Origin: Rhynchonema sp. JSB1_4
Taxonomy: Eukaryota > Nematoda > Chromadorea > Monhysterida > Xyalidae
Assembly (NCBI GenBank): GCA_030248065.1
Contig: JASAMV010002011.1
Coordinates: 62,001-126,000 of the forward strand
DNA: 64,000 nucleotides
Direction: 5' to 3'
The notes below the pieces were generated by a model, which was not told the DNA's origin, searched no databases, and saw nothing but the letters and a program-made list of their open reading frames with translations. The position numbers and the translations under genes were made by a program. This document shows positions 21,301 to 30,105 of this stretch, in pieces. Every line of letters starts with the position of its first letter. Position 1 is the first letter of the stretch.

Positions 21301-23445
21301 TGTGCATAACTTTCGCACGACATGCATTTATGCACTATAACAGCATGGTTGTCTGTTTATTGCGAATGTTCCGCAGAAGCACACAAACGTGCTTTTACAT
21401 ATGAACGAACGGAATGACAGCAGAAAAACCAAGCACATGTACAACGCAATAATATTGCTTCCCAGCGTACAATCCCGTACTACTCCAACACCAAGCACCC
21501 TCGCCGTGATATGACCCATACGAGAGCGGAACGGCATCTGATTTTCTCAGAATAACACAACACAACACAAAACTTGTACATTCACGCATCCTTTGTTTTG
21601 CCAGTATCTGTGCAACGTCAGAGACATGAACTACAACGCAGCCATAAAAAAGCTATGAACTGTTTCCGTACATGTTTCGGCCAAGATCGTTATCACATTG
21701 CATTGTGTTGTGTGTTGATAAGGACAAAATATTTCGTGCTCTTGTTCTTGTTTTTCAGGCAAAATGTCAGTCATGTGGTACGGGGCGAATATGCGACAGT
21801 CCATTTCAACATAGTCAAAAGAACAAAACTAAGCAAAAAACAATGTTTCTAACAGGGACCGAAACCGACCTCAGTTTGGAGGCGTATTCGTCTTCGATCG
21901 CCGAGCGTTCCTTGAGGAACGTGCCGTATCGTTCCAGAAAGTCAATGCCATCCTGCGTGTGCGTCTTGATCGCCGGCGCTTGATCCTGAATTTGAAAGGG
22001 AACTCATATTTTAAGTCGTCAAGTACCGTTAAAGTCAGTGTTCTTTTGGCATCAATGCTGGCTCCTAATTGCGCCGTTAAAAATTTTGAATGAGCCACAA
22101 GAGTTGGCAAATGAGGAACGAACGAGCCACTAGAAGTTCAGGGAACTAGTACTTATGTGAGAAGCAGCCACTAAGTGAGCCACTAGTTTTTGGCAAGTGA
22201 GCCGGGTCCACTGGCCCATTTTGAAAAAAAACACAATGGTTAAAGAACCAAGCAAATTCGCATGTTGATTCGACTTGCCGACTCAGGGTACTTCGATTCA
22301 CCTCATAGGAATCCTCCTGAGTAGGCAAGGCAATATGGAATGGCGATTTATGTATAGTCCATCCATCAGCTCATGTCACTTTGTGTTGCTTCTGGCCGAC
22401 TTGTTCCCTTCCTCCACGTTCTAATGAAAGAGAAATTGAGTTTCCGAAAAAATTATTTTTGCTCCTAAAAATGTGATTTTTATGAAATCGACGTGCTTCA
22501 TCCATTTTAAGTTAATTTAATTTCAAATTCGATCGAAATCAAAAATTTTCGACACATTCTAGCATTTTTTAGTTTTTTTTTGCAAAATCGGTCACAGTCA
22601 ATTTCCCTTTCATTAGAACGTGGAGGAAGGGAACAAGCCAGCCAGCAGCAACACAAAGTGACATGAGCTGATGGACGGACTACACATTCACCGAATCTGT
22701 CTGTCTGCCCCCAAATTTACAATTTCATTTTTTCCCAAAAAACATTTCCTGCCCAAGCGCGCGCACTAACTTCCCAATAATGGGTCATATCGCGCGTGTA
22801 CGGGAATGCCGAGCCAGACGGTATCTGATCGGCATAGACGCCGTACTCCCCATATCCGTTCATTTCATTCGGACTGACATAGATGCCCGACCCAGATGTC
22901 GACGGACTACTCTGCTGCGATCGGCGATTGTTATTATTCGCCGCCATCGAATTCACTAAAACCGACTGTCGATTGTTATTGGCGATCAAATCCGGACAGG
23001 ATCGATTCGACATGGAAAATGATCCGGAGACTGCCGTGTCTCCGTAGTTGCTGTTGCCGCTGTAGACGCCCGAGCTGGAGCTCAACGTCGAGGAATGATA
23101 GTGATACGGGTTCTCCACTGCTGGTTGTTGGCCTGCTTGCGTGTCCGGAATCGGGGACACTACGGCCTTGTCCTGGCTGGATATCTTGATGTTGTCGAGG
23201 AATCCATGAATCTTGAAGGCGGCCACCGCCGACATTCGGGCGGCTTTCAGTTCCAAATCCGATCTCATTGACGTTGTCATCACTTGTTGTTTGTGGAATT
23301 TCTTTTGTTGCGATTCGAGGTCGACGGATTTCCGACGATTACTCAGGAATAGAATAGCACCACAGGACCAGGGGCAGTGGTAGAAGCACTGAAACATGCC
23401 GCGCGAACGTAGACCTTCCTTTTTGTCAACAGATCTACGGATCAA
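6180..23445 (-). CDS. F-BAR/HR1/SH3 adaptor, CIP4-FBP17-TOCA family (whole gene)
   Basis: Fifteen coding exons read right to left: 22,771-23,445; 21,870-21,985; 14,504-14,616; 14,189-14,343; 13,532-13,765; 12,876-13,004; 12,417-12,507; 12,223-12,314; 11,183-11,305; 9,757-9,869; 9,019-9,151; 8,215-8,436; 7,609-7,680; 7,006-7,156; 6,180-6,340. Phases agree at every junction and total 2,580 bases (859 codons plus stop). Domain order is an N-terminal low-complexity extension, F-BAR (about 222-504), basic linker, HR1 (about 585-658), proline/serine linker, C-terminal SH3 (about 798-855). Known family members bend plasma membrane through F-BAR, bind activated Cdc42 through HR1, and recruit WASP/dynamin through SH3 in endocytosis and actin assembly. 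Known relatives begin almost at the F-BAR domain, so the extension of about 220 residues is odd. Start codon and exon 13/14 junction are the least certain parts. Confidence 0.9.
6411..6620. repeat. Degraded transposon sequence in the last intron
   Basis: Two G runs (6,411-6,421 and 6,611-6,620) bracket GGTGATCCGGTATCCTGACT, GCCCACGGGTATCCGG and ACCGTAGAAATCG. This layout resembles the GGATACCGGATACC element at 42,602-43,029. No clean ends or target duplication were found. It is inside intron 14 (6,341-7,005). Confidence 0.45.
7006..7156 (-). CDS. F-BAR gene exon 14: linker and first SH3 strand
   Basis: The exon ends at donor GTTGGT. The last residues [17 protein letters not shown] match the LPAIGTCKALY-FEG that opens the family's SH3 domain. 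Upstream is a Ser/Asp/Asn-rich linker. The acceptor could be CACCCGAG (used here) or GGTTGCAG, which would start the exon at 7,169 in another phase. The second would need a different exon 13 donor. Confidence 0.8.
7609..7680 (-). CDS. F-BAR gene exon 13: Ser/Thr linker
   Basis: Acceptor CCAATTCAG gives [20 protein letters not shown] in phase 0. The donor used here (GTGTCG) is non-consensus and was chosen because it keeps frame with exon 14. A longer exon with a different donor is possible. Linker only, no domain. Confidence 0.6.
8215..8436 (-). CDS. F-BAR gene exon 12: proline-rich linker
   Basis: Acceptor CCCATTCAG, donor probably GTACTA (weak). It encodes [18 protein letters not shown], the end of the HR1 region, then a Ser/Pro linker with [17 protein letters not shown] that could bind an SH3 domain in cis or trans. 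The open frame continues past the chosen donor, so the 3' boundary could be further left. The choice is supported by phase agreement with exon 13. Confidence 0.78.
9019..9151 (-). CDS. F-BAR gene exon 11: second HR1 helix
   Basis: Acceptor CTATTTCAG, donor GTATCA. It encodes [18 protein letters not shown] and [18 protein letters not shown], matching the HR1 pattern M---Y--NP-LGD---V---L. It ends in phase 0 at NKYQ. Confidence 0.92.
9757..9869 (-). CDS. F-BAR gene exon 10: start of HR1
   Basis: Acceptor CTATTTCAG, donor GTTGGT. It encodes [20 protein letters not shown] then [17 protein letters not shown]. This corresponds to the family's EDFS-LPPEQR-KKLQ-K---L-KEI, the first helix of the HR1 coiled coil that binds GTP-loaded Cdc42. 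Confidence 0.92.
11183..11305 (-). CDS. F-BAR gene exon 9: basic linker
   Basis: Acceptor GATTTACAG, donor GTACGG, 41 codons, phase 0 on both sides, so it could be skipped without a frameshift. The product is strongly basic and serine-rich ([32 protein letters not shown]). In human FBP17 a Lys-rich stretch occupies the same place between F-BAR and HR1. Identification rests on position, splice signals and GC-rich third positions. Confidence 0.72.
11342..11609. mobile_element. TA-target MITE, TTGGTCGCACAATGAC family, copy 2
   Basis: TTGGTCGCACAATGAC on the left and ATTGTGCGACCAA on the right, flanked by TA (11,340-11,341; 11,610-11,611). The body is collinear with copy 1 at 3,306 (GTTTGTGTG, CGCGCAACGCAATGTCATT, CAGGAAAAAAATTTGACC). 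It ends 36 bp upstream of exon 9 of the F-BAR gene, so the intron's branch-point region may lie inside it. Confidence 0.87.
12223..12314 (-). CDS. F-BAR gene exon 8: Ser/Gly/Thr linker
   Basis: Acceptor GACGATTCAG, donor GTGAGC. It encodes about 30 low-complexity residues ([20 protein letters not shown]) after the F-BAR domain. Reading phase links exons 7 and 9 exactly. A flexible linker of this kind is normal for the family. Confidence 0.8.
12417..12507 (-). CDS. F-BAR gene exon 7: end of F-BAR domain
   Basis: Acceptor CTTTGCAG, donor GTTGGT. It encodes [20 protein letters not shown] then [10 protein letters not shown], matching the family's ID-NSD-Q-V-Y-SGF-PP-D--FEDY that closes the F-BAR domain. 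Confidence 0.93.
12876..13004 (-). CDS. F-BAR gene exon 6
   Basis: Acceptor TTTTTTTTTCAG, donor GTGAGC, 43 codons. It encodes [20 protein letters not shown] and [19 protein letters not shown], the distal F-BAR helices (family pattern R-V-M-E, Y-E-V-IIGKCLDG). Confidence 0.92.
13532..13765 (-). CDS. F-BAR gene exon 5
   Basis: Acceptor TTGTTCCAG, donor GTGGGT, 78 codons. It encodes heptad-rich [20 protein letters not shown], then [16 protein letters not shown] and the [12 protein letters not shown] segment. This is the third F-BAR helix and loop. Human relatives have KADVEKAR and H-EYYH at the same places. Confidence 0.92.
13800..13905. repeat. Remnant of the CAGTGTAGTGGC transposon family
   Basis: GTAGTGGCTGGGGATCCCCT, then GGGTAGGTACATTGCA and GTTGCAACCACCC, resemble the ends and GGTACCTTGCAACC subterminal units of the elements at 39,673 and 43,052. 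No complete ends or duplication are left. It lies in intron 4 of the F-BAR gene. Confidence 0.45.
14189..14343 (-). CDS. F-BAR gene exon 4
   Basis: Acceptor TTGTTCAG, donor GTCGGG. It begins [18 protein letters not shown] and continues through [19 protein letters not shown], the second long F-BAR helix with its basic KEERK patch. It ends in phase 0 at MYK. Confidence 0.93.
14504..14616 (-). CDS. F-BAR gene exon 3
   Basis: Acceptor CATTACAG, donor GTTGGT. It encodes [20 protein letters not shown] then [17 protein letters not shown], the family's KKYQPKK and F-L-N-LN-G region between the first two F-BAR helices. It ends with one base of a Gly codon that exon 4 completes to give [10 protein letters not shown], a near-invariant TOCA-family motif. 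Confidence 0.93.
17169..18298. mobile_element. hAT-like element, CAGGGTTTTTTTT family, copy 1 (carries a nested element)
   Basis: It begins CAGGGTTTTTTTTTTC and ends AAAAAAACTATG. The exact 8-bp flank GGTCCGGC lies on both sides (17,161-17,168; 18,299-18,306). The subterminal motif AGGTGCAA(C/T) recurs on both sides. A CAGTGTAGTTCC element occupies 17,585-17,972. The same compound structure is present inverted at 44,433-45,569, including the same internal insertion point. Confidence 0.88.
17585..17972. mobile_element. hAT-like element, CAGTGTAGTTCCTGG family, copy 1
   Basis: Terminal repeats CAGTGTAGTTCCTGG and CCAGGAACTACACTG. Subterminal units GGTACACTAACCGCCGC recur on both sides of an AT-rich core. 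Flanks GTTCTAGT and ATCCTAGT agree at 6 of 8 positions, consistent with an old duplication. It is the innermost member of the nest in intron 2. Confidence 0.85.
20097..20558. mobile_element. hAT-like element, C(A/G)GTGTTGGAGGT family
   Basis: It starts CGGTGTTGGAGGT and ends ACCTCCAACACTG. The exact 8-bp flank TATACGCG is on both sides (20,089-20,096; 20,559-20,566). The subterminal motif GGTACAGTAGGTATCCCCCC is repeated in inverted orientation from either end. A mini-hairpin CGCGCG-CTA-CGCGCG sits at 20,350-20,364, close to the midpoint. The G run at 20,108-20,134 could form quadruplex structure. Confidence 0.9.
20739..21128. mobile_element. TA-target element with GGAAAAAAACCGTTTT hairpins, copy 1
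   Basis: Termini are CTTGCGTATTTTTCCGC and GGCCCGCAAG, each flanked by TA. The interior repeats GGAAAAAAACCGTTTTTTTTCC palindromes several times. An inverted copy of similar length is at 43,872-44,291. No coding capacity. The short CTTGCG terminal repeat and TA flank fit a Tc1/mariner-like cut site but the superfamily is unproven. Confidence 0.78.
21870..21985 (-). CDS. F-BAR gene exon 2: first F-BAR helix
   Basis: Acceptor CAAATTCAG, donor GTCGGT. The encoded stretch [20 protein letters not shown] followed by [10 protein letters not shown] has the hallmark of the first long F-BAR helix (HT-GI-LEKY-F-KER-EIE-YA-L). It joins directly to exon 3 to give [14 protein letters not shown], so no exon is missing across the 7.2-kb intron 2. 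Confidence 0.93.
22357..22680. mobile_element. TA-target MITE, GTCC(A/G)TCCATCAGCTC family, copy 1
   Basis: The left GTCCATCCATCAGCTCATGT and right ACATGAGCTGATGGACGGAC are inverted repeats of about 85 bp each. They extend through CACTTTGTGTTGC and TTCCTCCACGTTCTAATGAA. TA flanks both ends (22,355-22,356; 22,681-22,682). The element makes up 40% of intron 1 of the F-BAR gene. A second copy lies in a potassium-channel intron at 53,069. It is non-coding and AT-rich in the middle. Confidence 0.88.
22771..23445 (-). CDS. F-BAR gene exon 1: N-terminal extension
   Basis: This exon is open from a Met at 23,443-23,445 to the donor GTTAGT and ends in phase 0. It encodes about 215 residues rich in Ser, Asn, Gly, Tyr and Gln ([34 protein letters not shown]). 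The last residues, RDMTHYWE, align with the usual start of TOCA F-BAR domains. The 5' part is doubtful: a pyrimidine-rich stretch ending CCTGAG near 23,355 could be an acceptor, so the true start may be in an undetected upstream exon or at an internal Met. The exon lacks recognised domains and is probably disordered. Confidence 0.65.
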
Positions 23446-24399
23446 GTGTCTTCAATCATCGAAGAACAAACAACACTTTGCATGGGAAGATGACACGAGT
23501 GAGCAAATTTTTCAAAAGAGCACGAGAAAAAAACGCGCAGAACACGCGCAAATTAGAGAACCAGAAATTAGGCAATCGCTGCCTAATCGGCCTGGCACCA
23601 ATATTTTCTCGCTCACTGATTACACCACTTCACTCACTCACAGAAATGTATGTGCGCACTGCACATTCATCAAACTCAAAATGGGATAGTGTAATCATTG
23701 CAAGGCAACTTTATGGTGATGGCGATTAGTTCAACAAATTGCTGCAGGGCGCTGGCTGCCCGGTTGACAGACAAATGAATGGAAATACGCGACAAAAAAC
23801 GGCTCATCACCCCAGTTACACGAAGCAATGCAATTTGGTTCCTGAGCGTTTGGAATTTCACAATCAGTTCTGGAATCCATATTTTGTCTTTCATTGCCTG
23901 GAACCTCAATCTAATTTTATAGCCCGAAGGCTAACTAAGTTGCCTGTGCAATCAGGCAATATGCGATGTGAATTTTTACCACCAGCCAGCCAGCCAGACA
24001 GGCCCCGAGGTGTGAGAGACATAGAGCGCGTAATCACGTCGAAACATCTTGACATGTCAGTCACAAGGACAGAATGGCGCATCAAATCGTGTGAGGAAAA
24101 CTAAACAAACAACCATGAAATAAAAGGCTGTTTGAGCACACCAAACTCATCACAATGGGTATTCATGCAGACGCAGGTGATATATACAGCAACAAAATAT
24201 GTATATTGAGCGCAATGTGCATTCCGCATGCAAGTGTGCGTGGATTATGACATCAAATTGACGGCCATGTACCCATAAGATGACATAACCGCCTCAAGGT
24301 TGAGCGATGTCAAATCATATGCCCAAAATCGAATAACACTTGTTACAACCACGAATAAATACAGCCGGACAAGTACGCACACGTTCGTGACTATATACA

Positions 24400-24400
<1 letters not shown>
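23446..24400. other. Upstream flank of the F-BAR gene, no exon recognised
   Basis: This should contain the promoter or 5' exon(s) of the F-BAR gene. No TATA box, CpG-rich block or ATG exon stands out. Short open frames are not supported. Confidence 0.4.

Positions 24401-24478
<78 letters not shown>
24401..24478. repeat. (TA)n microsatellite
   Basis: An almost perfect alternating TA tract of about 39 units, preceded by CTATATACAG. Simple sequence; likely length-variable. Confidence 0.97.
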
Positions 24479-24480
<2 letters not shown>

Positions 24481-27400
24481 TTTCGAAATTTTGAAAAGGG
24501 CAACAGAACTCGAAATGGCTTTCAAACTTCTATGAATTGTAGGCAAAACATACTGTATATGTACAGCATCAGAAGAGACCCAGCAGGGCGTACTAGTACA
24601 GCTAACCAGAGTAGCTTTGAGAGAAATGATACATGACAGGGATTTGAGTGTGCAGAATGTCTGGGTCAAAGAGCTGCCTACATTAATCCATAGCATCAAA
24701 GGAATAGACAGCTATTGACGAATTCCCTCGGCAAATCAATCATGCGGAAAAATAGTTCAGAAGAGAAAACTACAATCACACAATCGCAAGGTTCTTTTGC
24801 AAAACTTTTCGAAGAAACGAAATCGTTTGTAATTCCGGCCTGGCCGAACCGTAGACACACAAATCAAGTCATTGAGCCAATCAGCCGGCCTCCGTGCTGG
24901 TAGAGTGAACAACGATGATACATTGGACAGTTGCAAGGCGATTGGACAGTTGCAAGGCGCACTCAAGGCAAACACGAAAGCAGGAGCTCCTAGTACTGCA
25001 TCATGCCTGGAACAAACTTTAAGTCCCGCCGGAAAATATACGAACAGTGGATCTCGCGTGTTCGTTTCAGACTTCAGAGAGCATGGCTCTTGGGGGCCTA
25101 ATGCAAACAGAGAGTTCGCTCGCCCCGAGCGATAATAGATAACGGAGCGACCGAGTGTGCAGTAATGTTGGACATGTCCTTTTGAACCACAGATCAGTCA
25201 TATAGATCTCTGTTTTAGGAACTACTGTCGTGTCGGGCAACGACAAACGAGTATAGTACACACACTGGGGTAGCTCTTGAGAAACCCAAAAGCTATATTC
25301 ATAGCAATGGAGAGTCTTATCTAGCACCAGATGTTACGTCTGGTGGCCGAAGTCAGTTTGTATGTACCAGCGGCGCACCAGCACTTTCACTACTACTACT
25401 ACTACTACAAAAGTACATGTATGTAGTTCAGTTCATATTTCGGCGGTCTATAAAGCATATGCACATGCAGGAAGCCACTCAATCGTGCGCCGCGTATTTT
25501 CACTTGCAAATAACATTACGGTTACTATGCGCTGGCTTGGCGCGCGTACTATCAATCGCAGGCCTCGCCAAGGTATTGGTCATGTGAATATACGCATCGC
25601 ATGGTCACTCAGCGCAAGGTTCTATCATGTATGTTGGCCAAGCCGTATACCTTTTAGGCCCAATAGCGTGTGTGTGTGAACCTTTGGGATATAAACGCAG
25701 GCGGGAAAAGCCAGGATAGATGGATAATATTAGCGCAAACACGCACAGTATTATGTCCACACGAGTTTGAGCTAAACGCCCAAGGTCCATGAATTGCCCA
25801 GCAAACATGCATATGCGTGTATGCATGTACTGTATAACCAAGACTGACCACAGCAGGCCAACTAGCCAGTGGAGGGTGGAATAATGAGCCATGAAGGGCA
25901 CATGGGGAACCGTTTTGTTATCGTGATCGTAACAAAAGCCACACCCTTGGGCTGGCTCTCTCTCATAATGCACAAAGCCAGAAAGCCCGCCTGCTAACGG
26001 CTGGAATATAAATGTGTGAACTGAAAGCTCCGGATACGGTGGCACCTTCCGAGCGAATAAAGGGGTCAGATTGGAATTAAGGTGCCCCTTTCCTTTCAGC
26101 CCAGCGCTAAATTGGTTGTCAATACAAATGTTATTTCAACGTGTTGCGACAGCCGAAATCGCAAGTTTTCACAGATTACCATGTGTACAAAAGCAAAAGG
26201 CAGCCGGGTGGAAAAACATGACCGAAACTACAAAAACAAACGCTTTGAGACCTGATCCGGAGCCAGATACACGACACTGAGCGCATGGTTGTACATTTTG
26301 AGCTCGCAAAGCACAACATCGAAAAAGGGAGCAAAGAACTAGAACAGTCATTGAAACCGCCATACGAGGCAGTACCAGGCTCAAACCATACCACAAACCA
26401 AACCAAATGTACACGGAAAACCATTGTAAGCAGCGGGTACTTGCATCAAATGAAAAGCGCAAAAAACGGGTCTCGCAGCCGTCGTGGGAGCGTAAAGCTG
26501 TTGCGGGTGGTAATGGCCTCGTAGTAGGCTCGGCGCCGACCATTTTATTTCGTTCCGACAACCTAATTCAAAAGGGTCAGACAAGAAAAACGAGTTATGG
26601 TGCCCGCTGGAGTGATATTACTACATGAAAATGGCTATATTGTGCCAACAACTTCCGTTGCGGCTTTACGAGCCGTTTTGCATAACGGCGCAAAACTGGA
26701 TAAAAATCAGTCACTGCGATAGACATGGCGCGAAAATGGCTGTGTGTATTTTTCGCATTAATTTGGCAATCTAAAATTATTTTCCACTTGCAAGATTCGA
26801 AATTTCCTTCAAAACCGGTAAAGTGCATTTGCGCAATTCTTTCCCAGATTTAATCACATCAAAACCTCACGATTCGAATGGATACATAACGCTCAGAAGG
26901 CAACAAAAACAAAACAACCCCATAACTCGGACACGACCAGAAGAATGGGAATGACAGAAAATTAATGAATTAAGATTTCTAGTATGGCGCCGGCAAGCAA
27001 TAAAAATGAATGTATTGTTTTTTCGTATTGGCCATTTTTTAACACCAGTCTACGGTGCGTAGTCAGGTATGTGAAAAATGATAATTGCCAGCGTGAGTTG
27101 TGAGAGAACAATGTGGAAAGAAACTCTTCCACAGCATTGCAAAAACCAACCACTATCATAAATTTGACAGCACTACATAGCTTGTTTGACCAGTCCAACC
27201 TGAAATATTTTGGGGAACTATCGTAAATATCCGCGTTTCGGAGGAAGTTTGCGAAGTCAAACAACATTTTTGTGCGATTTACGGTAAGTTTACCTAAAAA
27301 TCGTGCGGTAACAAAAGGCTCTGGCGTGAGCACAGGAATAACAAACGAGCCATAAAATTTCTTAAGGTCCGATTTTGGGTATATCGAAAATATACTACAA

Positions 27401-29971
27401 ACGCGTGCGTGGCCGCGTGTGCTGAGTGCAAATAATAACCGAACGAAAAACGGTCAGACATACGAATCGGAGGCATTTATCTCGCGAAAACAAGGAAAGA
27501 AATGCACACCAAAAGCGTTTTATTTTCATTTCGTTGTTTGGTTAGGAACGCCGAAAACAGAGTGAGCGTGAAATATTGAATAAGGAAACAACACAACCAA
27601 ATGTGTAGAAACTGCGCATTAGCCGCGAAATGAGTAAACAGTAAACGACGGATGTATCAGAATCACAAAGGACGAATATAGATACATATCTCATCTTGTT
27701 CTCAGTGTTTGTTTGTCAAGCGAGATATGTATGTATGAATTATCTACATGACTAAACAATGATATTCCATTAAAGAGCGTGCCTGTCGCTAGCATTGTTC
27801 TTTTTTTATTTCCCGAGCTAAACAAAAAAAACATTGCGAGTTCGTTTGCAAAGCCGTAACTGTCAGTGCCAATCAGGTCAAATCATCAGATGTCCATATG
27901 TTGACAGTGACGTTATCAAATATTAGTCTTCTTAATGCAAATCAAATCTTAGAGGAAAAAACTCAACCGAAGAGCAGTATAAAAGACGAGCCAATTTACA
28001 AAACAAGATCATAACAATTCGCAAACCCCATGCTGAGTAGTCATAAAAAACCAACACGGTTCAATCTCAAATGTCAAGCACATGTACGATGTCGGTGGCG
28101 ACAATTCAAAATAACATCGGCTGATGGTTAACCGACCCTGTTCTCTTAGAACATATACATACATAGCGTTGTTGTTGCAATCTTCGAAGCAAAAGTTCAC
28201 ACCAACCAACGGCACTGTTGTTGCAGTCTTGGGAACTAAACAAAATTTTTTAAGTCACATGTATACGTATTGTCCAAGGAACGAAAAACTAGGCCACAAA
28301 CAGGATGTATGTGAAGCAAACAACAAGACACCCACCAGTGTCGTCTTCTGGCCTTTGACCACCTTGACGCTTGTGTCGTCATGAATGCATAAAATGCGAG
28401 TTATCACTTATCATGATTCAAAACAGCCACAAGCGTGAATAGAGATGCTCGCTTAGCTGATAGCGCGACAAGAAGAAACATGCACGTATTGTACATACTG
28501 TATATACAGTACATGAGCAGCGGAGTATACAATAAGGACAAGGATACAGCAAATTGTACACATGCAGGCAGATCACTCAAACTTTGCGGGTGTCAGTCAC
28601 TATGATGGGCCGTGCGTGACCCACAACCACAAACAACAGCATGGGGAGTGCGCTGGCGCAGTCTCTCACGAAAGAGTTTTCTTTCGGTTATGTTGCGTGT
28701 ATGTATTACCTTGAATCTTTTTATGGGATGACATGATTAAGATCTTTTCTACTTCAGACAAACGAAAAAAGTTATCAACAGTTTGCGTGCCGTGTGAAAG
28801 GCTTCGTTTCTCAGGCTTGGTTTCACAATAAGGCAAAGAATAATTGGATTTCCTTCTCACCTCTTAACTCTGAGATAGATGAAGTCAAAGAGAAGAAACC
28901 CGAAAGATAGTAAAATCGTAAAAGGCGCCACACCAACTGTGAGCAGCACAACACAACCAGCTGCGTAACAAACACTTCGTATAGCGAAAAATAAAGGGCC
29001 AAGTGACTGCACAAGTTTGCGGGTTCCATAACAGGTTAACAGGCTCATCGGAATAGCCGCAGCTCGTCTTAAATGAAAAGATGGGCCAAGAAACGAGAAA
29101 CAGATTTGAATTTGACAAACGACTCGGTCCTAGAAACAGTCATCATCAACGTTCGTTTGTTTGGACGGGAAGCAGTGAAAAAAAGAACACAGTTTTGTCG
29201 GCATTTTTTAGCAAAAAATGGGGAAATAAAAACAAACAAAAATACATTATTATGATTATTGCATTCGTATATATACGAGAATCTGAAACGGAAAGGAAAG
29301 ACCGGTCACAACATTCAACGTTTTCTTTATTGTGGAAGCACAACATCTGGTGTGCAGAAATGAAAAAAGTAGGGGTTGATTTTGAAATGAATTTTTGAGC
29401 GGGAAACAGGGCACACGTTGGTGCATAAAAAGGCAGCATGCAAAGAAGGGAATATAGAAATCGGACAGAGAACGCGCCAAGAAGAAACAACCAAATAATG
29501 CATCTGCGTCGAAGCGCACACAACCCTATAAACAGGGCACTACACATTGTAATGATGCGATACACAACACCATTACAACCGAACTGCGGGCCATCTGTTT
29601 GCAATGCACATAAAGAGCCAAGGTTCCGAAATAAGGAGGGTCTATCTGGGTTGTAAAGACAGCACGAGCCGAGAATAAGCTGGGCGTAGAAGCTTCACAC
29701 AGTGCGGGAGCTGAATGTTTTCCTATGTAGCCACACGCTGCATGCCGCACGGCTGAAGCGAGGTCAGTTTATAATTTTGGCACCATAGCTGAACGCGCAG
29801 CAGGAGTGCCATTGGCTCTCTCGATCATGCAATTCAGTACAGCACTGTGCGTCGCTCTGCAGCCGTTGTGGCGCGGCAGCAAGGACTGGGGTGCAGCTTG
29901 AAGCATACATACACGAATTGCATCACACAACCACCACCATGCCGGCGAATTTGAGACCACTGTTAGACTAA
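24479..29971. other. Intergenic, no gene recognised
   Basis: I scanned both strands for exons with GC-rich third positions flanked by AG/GT signals and found none I could defend. Small items: a 19-bp tandem duplication (CATTGGACAGTTGCAAGGCG-like, 24,922-24,959), a (CTA)n run at 25,389-25,409, and the palindrome ACTGTATATACAGT near 28,500. Confidence 0.45.
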
Positions 29972-30105
29972 AGGCCACTTTATACTTGGTCTCGTTGCGA
30001 TACACGCAACATTTTCTCGTTGATTGGCTCATGCGCGACGAACAGCCAATCAGCGTGTCAGAAATTGTTGCGTGTATCGCAACGAGACCAAGTATAAAGT
30101 GGCCT
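29972..30105. mobile_element. PIF/Harbinger-like MITE, AGGCCACTTTATACTTGG termini
   Basis: AGGCCACTTTATACTTGG on the left is mirrored exactly on the right, and the inverted match continues through TCTCGTTGCGATACACGCAA. It is flanked by TAA on both sides (29,969-29,971; 30,106-30,108). The 3-bp TAA/TTA duplication is typical of PIF/Harbinger elements. The 134-bp element is almost entirely palindromic and would fold into one long hairpin in RNA. Confidence 0.88.

Larger units (their letters stand above)
14617..21869. other. 7.2-kb intron 2 of the F-BAR gene, transposon-rich
   Basis: The flanking exons join in frame, so everything here is intronic. It contains a three-level nest of hAT-like elements (17,117-18,643), another hAT-like element (20,097-20,558) and a TA-target element (20,739-21,128). 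About 2.4 kb is transposon. The remainder (14,617-17,108, 18,652-20,088, 21,131-21,869) shows no exon or RNA gene that I can support. Confidence 0.7.

Noticed and set aside
29146..29604. 152-codon minus-strand open frame with hydrophobic stretches
   Set aside because: Cys/Phe/Leu-rich translation of AT-rich DNA with no family pattern, no splice context and overlapping frames on both strands.
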